From Tieghemiomyces parasiticus (Eukaryota; Kickxellomycota; Dimargaritomycetes; Dimargaritales; Dimargaritaceae): DNA of 11,508 nucleotides. The position numbers and the translations under genes were made by a program. The notes below the pieces were generated by a model that had not been told where the DNA came from, did not search any database, and worked only from the letters and a program-made list of their open reading frames with translations. Below are positions 8,150 through 11,508 of the stretch, in pieces (position 1 is the first letter of the stretch; each line of letters opens with the position of its first letter). The stretch covers positions 1 through 11,508 of the forward strand of contig JANBPT010001269.1 in NCBI GenBank assembly GCA_027575765.1. Reading direction: 5' to 3'.

Positions 8150-8389
8150 ACGCCTGAGGCCTAGGCGACAATGGGGAGGGATCATTGATAGGGCACCCAG
8201 CTGGTAGAGCGCCTGCCGCCATCACCTGGCAGGCTGCCACCAACGCCGAACCGGCCTGCCATCAGGGGGGGCAGCCAGGCGATACATCGGGGGAGGGAAG
8301 GTGAGGCGATAGACCAAGAAATGGAAAAGGGCATCGATATGGGTGGACAAAAAGAACTTCTGGCATGGCGGGGCATGCGCAGCCAGCAT
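8150..8389 (-). pseudogene. Copy B: RT thumb/connection segment
   Basis: A 55-codon ATG frame (8389-8222) and its continuation past the stop at 8222-8224 in the same phase. It reads LAAHAPPCQKFF...HIDA (8386-8330), YRLTFPPPMYRL (8311-8276) and, after the stop, RQALYQLGALS...LGLRR (8218-8150). In DIRS-type RT the segment after Y-L-D-D reads LG-[VI]-P-L-A-x-x-K...C-x-x-F-L-G-I-x-I-D, then RLP-x-x-K-L-x-x-L, then R-x-E-L-x-x-L-I-G-x-L...R-x-F-L-R-R. The three blocks appear in that order at about the right spacing, which is the strongest local evidence for the family call. The copy A equivalents are at 5316-5119. Confidence 0.52.
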
Positions 8390-8780
8390 TCAGTTGTCAG
8401 TCGTCTGACCAAGGAGTCATGCATAAGAACCGGATATGAGCGCCCCTGACGACCCGGTTGAGTTGCTCTCTCGACATGGTATTTACAGACGAGCGAGCGA
8501 GGACAGAAGGCCAGCGCTGTAGGCCAAGCCCAGCCCATGGGGCCTGCGCTGATCCGGGCGGGCGAGTGGACTGGCCCAACTGTCACCGAAAGGGTTAGGG
8601 CGCATCTGCAAGGAAATACTTGTCGATGGCCCCCCTCTTCGGCCGTTGGCCACGGGGGGGGGGGGGGCTGCGCCTTGGCTTTGGAACCGCCTCCTCTATA
8701 GACTATAGCTACGGGCTATCCTGGCCAGGGCATCTTCCGCCCCACAGACAGCGGCCCTTATCGACTGCCATCACCAGGTA
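8390..8780. other. Apparent insertion or scrambled segment inside copy B RT
   Basis: In the family about 35-40 residues (under 120 bp) separate the Y-L-D-D box from the L-A-x-x-K segment, but here 391 bp lie between the corresponding positions. The segment includes the longest homopolymer of the window, a 14-G run at 8654-8667. Minus-strand frames across it show no motif. Either extra DNA was inserted or repeat expansion and rearrangement have scrambled the sequence. Confidence 0.3.
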
Positions 8781-9381
8781 CTAATGCCACGCCGCAGGCC
8801 GTGTACTTGGGTTATGCGGAACTGGGAAAAATATCCCCCGAGTGGTGAGGGAGGGGAGGCATGCACAGCCCCACGGCAGCCGGTAAAAATGAGCGGGAGG
8901 AGACATCAGTGGTACCAGTTGCCATCTGTAGTGCCGAGCGATAAGAATAGACGGCGCTGGGATAGGGGGCGTAGAGTAGGGGTGCCGACGAAGCGAGATG
9001 GGCCGCCCGAGGGCGTCTCTAGGTGCCCGTGCTACAAGCAGGCCGGGCCGTGGGCGACGTTGTTGCCCCCCCCCGAAGCCATGTCCCCGTTTTCTTATCG
9101 TCCACATCGGTCGGCCCAGTATGCTCCGTCGTCGCGGAGAAAGAAGCTGCCCCCGCTCATCAGAAGATGCGATTAGCCACCCCCACCCTCGTTTCGCTCG
9201 AAGCCGCCCACCTCGTACTCCCGAGGAGTAAAGGGTGGCCGCGGGGTGGGATTGGCGGGTATGGTCTGGCATCCCAACAAAGATCGCGTGTCCGGATCGA
9301 CATCCCCGTTTCATCACTGCCATTTTGGGACAACATTCTCACGCCCACCAGCCCGGCCACCGCCCCTCTTCTGGGTACATG
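8781..9381 (-). pseudogene. Copy B: pre-RT block and reverse transcriptase palm
   Basis: The main part is a 180-codon ATG frame (9323-8781), the longest in the repeat-rich region; the first block lies in another frame. Motifs: HVPRRGAVAGLVGVR (9381-9337; HPD-block position), then SHPAATLYSSGVRGGRL (9251-9201; HP...GR[LVI]), WLIASSDERG (about 9179-9150; family WR-x-[IL]-I-x-D-L-S-x-P-x-G), PGLLVAR (9047-9027; family PG-x-x-[MV]-A-[KR]), ISLRRHPY (8999-8976; family I-D-L-K-x-A-Y, with the catalytic Asp read as Ser), RWQ (8927-8919) and LPWGCACLP (8879-8853; family LPFG-x-x-S-A-P). The stop follows just where Y-L-D-D should come; the next codons begin YL but lack both Asp. Both palm aspartates therefore appear lost, so this is not active. 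A 9-C run (9067-9075) lies inside. Confidence 0.55.
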
Positions 9382-9714
9382 CACCCCCTGAACGGGAGAC
9401 GGACGCATGGAGCGCACGGAAACGGCCTCAACGCTGCTGGGACGCGCCACGGTATACAGCCTGTTGGGGCCCCGACGAAGGTGAAGGAACAGCATCCTCG
9501 CCGAGGAGGATGGCCCGGCCATCGGCCTGTTTAGTTAAGACCCCCCCCCGGTTCCCCCGGCCCCAGAGTGGGCCTAGAAGGATTTCCGCCGTCTCGCCTC
9601 CTTTTCCACACTCCCCATCCGGTCGTTGCGGTCGCCGCCAACTTCATTAACCTGTAGGTGGTGGCCCTGACTCTATCCCGAAAAAGATATCTCCGAGACC
9701 TACCGGGGACCACG

Positions 9715-10071
9715 TCATCTGTCTGGGACAGCGGTCCAGATAAGCGCAGGGTCGGACTGCTGGCCCGCCCTCCCCATCCAATAGGTGTCACGGACCATGC
9801 ATGCTAACCTATTTTTCGAACCTAGCCCAGAGACGATAGTCCCTCGAGCCAACCCGTGGCCAGCAGTGCATACATGGCAAGATGGCCGGCCCGCTGCCCG
9901 TTCCCCCTTGCGCCCACGCCCAGCTTTACTCGCCCTTCTCACTCGTAGCCTCTGCCTACCTCGCTTGCCACTGAAATGGTCGGGGGATTCTCGCCCTCCT
10001 GTGTGGATGAGCCGTGGCATATACAAGACACTGCCACCAACGCACCTCAGGGCCCCCCATTGAGCGACCAA
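9715..10071 (-). pseudogene. Copy B: possible gag-like segment with zinc-finger-type motif
   Basis: A 118-codon ATG frame, rich in Arg and Gly. Residues 65-72 read CHVCTAGH (C-x2-C-x3-H, 9879-9856), preceded by a basic stretch. Some DIRS-type polyproteins carry a Cys/His motif of this spacing upstream of the pre-RT block, and the position (about 140 codons ahead of the HPD-like block) would fit. Composition is GC-rich, so frames on the opposite strand are open too. Without the downstream context I would call this chance. Confidence 0.22.
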
Positions 10072-10834
10072 TCAGCTGCCTTATGCGTGACGATAGAGCG
10101 GCCACCGGCTGAACTTGCGGGTCGGATAGGAGCCGATGCCTCTGCGCTCTCCCGTTATCAGCCTCCCCCTCCCAGAGCCCGCAGATTGATAAGATGGTGG
10201 TTTATCGCCCTTATCTCCGCCCCTTACCTCGCACTACCCCCATACACACGCATTTGGTTGTGTGTAACGCAGCTAGTCGCGCTATCTGTGCCCTGGACGG
10301 TCTAATCTCCACCCCTTTGGCATATTGTTTCCTTCCGGTTCTCCGGCGCTGGCGGGCTAATCAATACATCTCGCCTATCAGCGACTGCCCGTCGCCACTC
10401 CAGCGATAGCTATCATGTATCCACCGCGTTACCTTGTAGCCGAGCTGTTCCGAGCATGGCCCACTCAATGAAGGATAATCTCAGGTACAGATTGCGGAAA
10501 AAAATAAAGGCCCGAACGTTCTCCTTTTCTCCTCCGCGCCGGGCTATCTTCTCTTGCTGACCAACACCCTTCAGCACTAGGGCCGTGCCAGCCTCTAACC
10601 ATAGCACTCTCGCTTTAGATGACTCCCCCCCCCACCACGGCGACATTGGTGCTCGGGCGCACCGACCACGGCGGTCCTTCCCTGTATCGTCCCATCACCA
10701 CCCCTTTTTTGATGCACCTCCCCTCTTTCTTTTCACTTCCTCGCCCGCCCCCACCTCCGCTGCCCTCCTCGGATGTCCCTTTCTGCCTACATGTCCCTGT
10801 GACCCGTCTGCCATGATAGCCCCCCTACAAACCT
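10072..10834. other. No recognisable gene
   Basis: Open frames exist on the plus strand (10194-10409 and the end of 9976-10305, the latter with a hydrophobic stretch) and on the minus strand (10413-10646), but none has a recognisable motif and they overlap in conflicting phases. The frame over 9949-10305 is preceded by a plausible splice acceptor, so an exon is not ruled out. The segment may include the upstream end of copy B. A 9-C run lies at 10625-10633. Confidence 0.35.
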
Positions 10835-10937
10835 TATAAATAAATAGCCGACGCCGCCACCTATCCCATCTTTTCGTAATCGCATCTCTATCTCACCCTA
10901 CAATACCACACTCTACGCCCAAACACCATCCTGGGTT
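10835..10937 (+). promoter_or_regulatory. TATA box and pyrimidine-rich leader of a rightward gene
   Basis: TATAAATAAATA at 10835-10846 is a near-ideal TATA box in GC-rich surroundings. It is followed by about 90 nt of C/T/A-rich, G-poor sequence, typical of a fungal transcription start and leader. The first ATG downstream (10938) opens only a 33-codon frame, which would act as a short upstream frame or lie in a leader intron. This arrangement suggests a rightward gene whose main coding sequence lies at or beyond the window edge. A 13-T run (11095-11107) interrupts the region downstream. Confidence 0.4.
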
Positions 10938-11368
10938 ATGGGAAACCCCGCTGGCCAGCTGTTTTGTGCCTCACCTTCTCGCTCGCTCTCGTATCACTTT
11001 GCTCACCGCACCTCCCCCGTTCCAATCACACCCTAACTCAGATTCCCTCCCAATCCACGCCTTCCGTCTCGCGGACCAGGCCCCTGCGCGGTGGTTTTTT
11101 TTTTTTTAATTTTTATTGGGTTCATTGCTGGGCGGTCACCCAGTATCATTACCAGCGGTACTTCCCCCGGCCCGCCTCGTCAGCTTCTGACCGTGCCTTA
11201 CGGACTGTCATCCTGCACTCGGTTGCAGTGACTGCCTGTCACTCCTCTCCGTCCCCTGTAACCTTGCCCAAAAAAACTTATCCGCATCCCAACCAACCTC
11301 AGGTCTGAGTGATCCTCCTTGGTTGTGCTTGGCGCCCTGACGGCCTCACCACGCGAGTCGTGTTTCCA

Positions 11369-11508
11369 ATGACCTGCCGCGATACCATCTCCGCCTTGAT
11401 TACCCGGTAAGTTACGGCGGTACTTTGATCTGACAATTGCTTCGGTCCGGGTAGGAACCACCCGACTCTGCCCGGATCCTGCATGTTTCGATATCTCTGT
11501 GGGCTTCT
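11369..11508 (+). CDS. Tentative 5' end of an unrecognised gene (partial, 3' cut by window)
   Basis: ATG at 11369 opens MTCRDTISALITR, ending at a strong donor GTAAGT (11407). A 48-nt intron with a CTGAC branch-like site ends in TAG at 11452-11454. The joined frame continues open (NHPTLPGSCMFRYLCGL) to the window end. Without splicing the frame hits TAA within the donor, so splicing is required. A TATA box lies about 530 bp upstream, a long leader unless there is a leader intron. The readable protein is only about 31 residues and matches nothing I know. The frame is also open upstream of the ATG, back to a TGA at 11306. An alternative is that this is an internal exon of something else, or chance. 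Confidence 0.28.

Larger units (their letters stand above)
6411..10071 (-). mobile_element. Decayed DIRS-like (tyrosine-recombinase) retroelement, copy B
   Basis: The more complete copy. Motif order on the minus strand: tentative zinc-finger segment (9879-9856), pre-RT block (9381-9201), RT palm (9176-8868), RT thumb/connection (8386-8150), RNase H-like segment (8014-7640), tyrosine recombinase (7001-6588). The three reading phases alternate, so several frameshifts and at least one insertion (8390-8780) separate the pieces, and in-frame stops are present. It lies directly upstream of copy A in the same orientation, a head-to-tail pair with a spacing of under 300 bp between recognisable parts. 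DIRS-class elements are known from zygomycete-grade fungi, animals, algae and protists. Split or inverted terminal repeats typical of the class were not found by eye. The part above 9381 is the weakest. Confidence 0.55.

Noticed and set aside
8199..8219. tRNA-like string (AGCTGGTAGAGCG, resembling an A-box/D-arm) near 8200
   Set aside because: No B-box (GTTCRANNC) or closable acceptor stem follows within 90 nt, and the bases are explained as the codons of the RQALYQLGALS segment on the minus strand.
8784..9650. Plus-strand ORFs of 122-134 codons (8784-9176, 9023-9391, 9246-9650)
   Set aside because: The region is GC-rich and open in several phases on both strands; these frames overlap each other in conflict, lack motifs, and lie opposite the better-supported RT remnant.
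1..11508. CRISPR arrays, bacterial operons, insertion sequences, rRNA genes
   Set aside because: No regularly spaced repeats, no Shine-Dalgarno-led gene runs and no rRNA-like sequence were seen; intron signals and protein types point to a eukaryotic nuclear genome.

Overview
The window looks like nuclear DNA of a fungus, possibly an early-diverging (zygomycete-grade) one. The evidence is GT-AG introns with CTAAC/CTGAC-type branch sites, AATAAA signals close behind two stop codons, and eukaryote-type proteins. Lineage is inference: no marker gene fixes it. Base composition is mixed, with many runs of 9-14 C or G.

Left part (1-4.0 kb), compact host genes. Bases 1-87 are the last 28 codons of a D-2-hydroxyglutarate dehydrogenase-type flavoprotein (+). 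Convergent to it, 440-1288 (-) encodes a 282-aa SREK1IP1-like splicing-associated protein: one CCHC zinc knuckle followed by a long Arg/Ser domain. Divergent from that, 1688-4006 (+) is best read as a four-exon gene for a 246-aa helical or coiled-coil protein that I do not recognise; an AATAAA follows 18 nt after its stop.

Middle and right part (about 4.3-10.1 kb), two decayed mobile elements on the minus strand, head to tail. Neither has an intact long frame, and a normal ORF scan shows only unrelated-looking short ORFs on both strands. Read along the minus strand, motifs appear in the order expected of a DIRS-type (tyrosine-recombinase) retroelement: a conserved block ahead of reverse transcriptase (RT), RT palm and thumb motifs, an RNase H-like segment, then a tyrosine recombinase. 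Copy B runs from about 9.4 kb (perhaps 10.07 kb) down to 6.4 kb; copy A runs from 6.14 kb down to about 4.3 kb and is shorter at both ends. Both carry stops and frame changes. The calls come from motif order and spacing compared with the family from memory, not from an alignment, so they are moderately confident inferences.

Right edge (10.1-11.5 kb): mostly no recognisable gene, then a good TATA box at 10835, a pyrimidine-rich leader, and a tentative gene start at 11369 with a 48-nt intron, cut by the window edge.

The host genes do not form a functional pathway together; they are neighbours (organic-acid oxidation, RNA splicing, unknown) beside a transposon graveyard.
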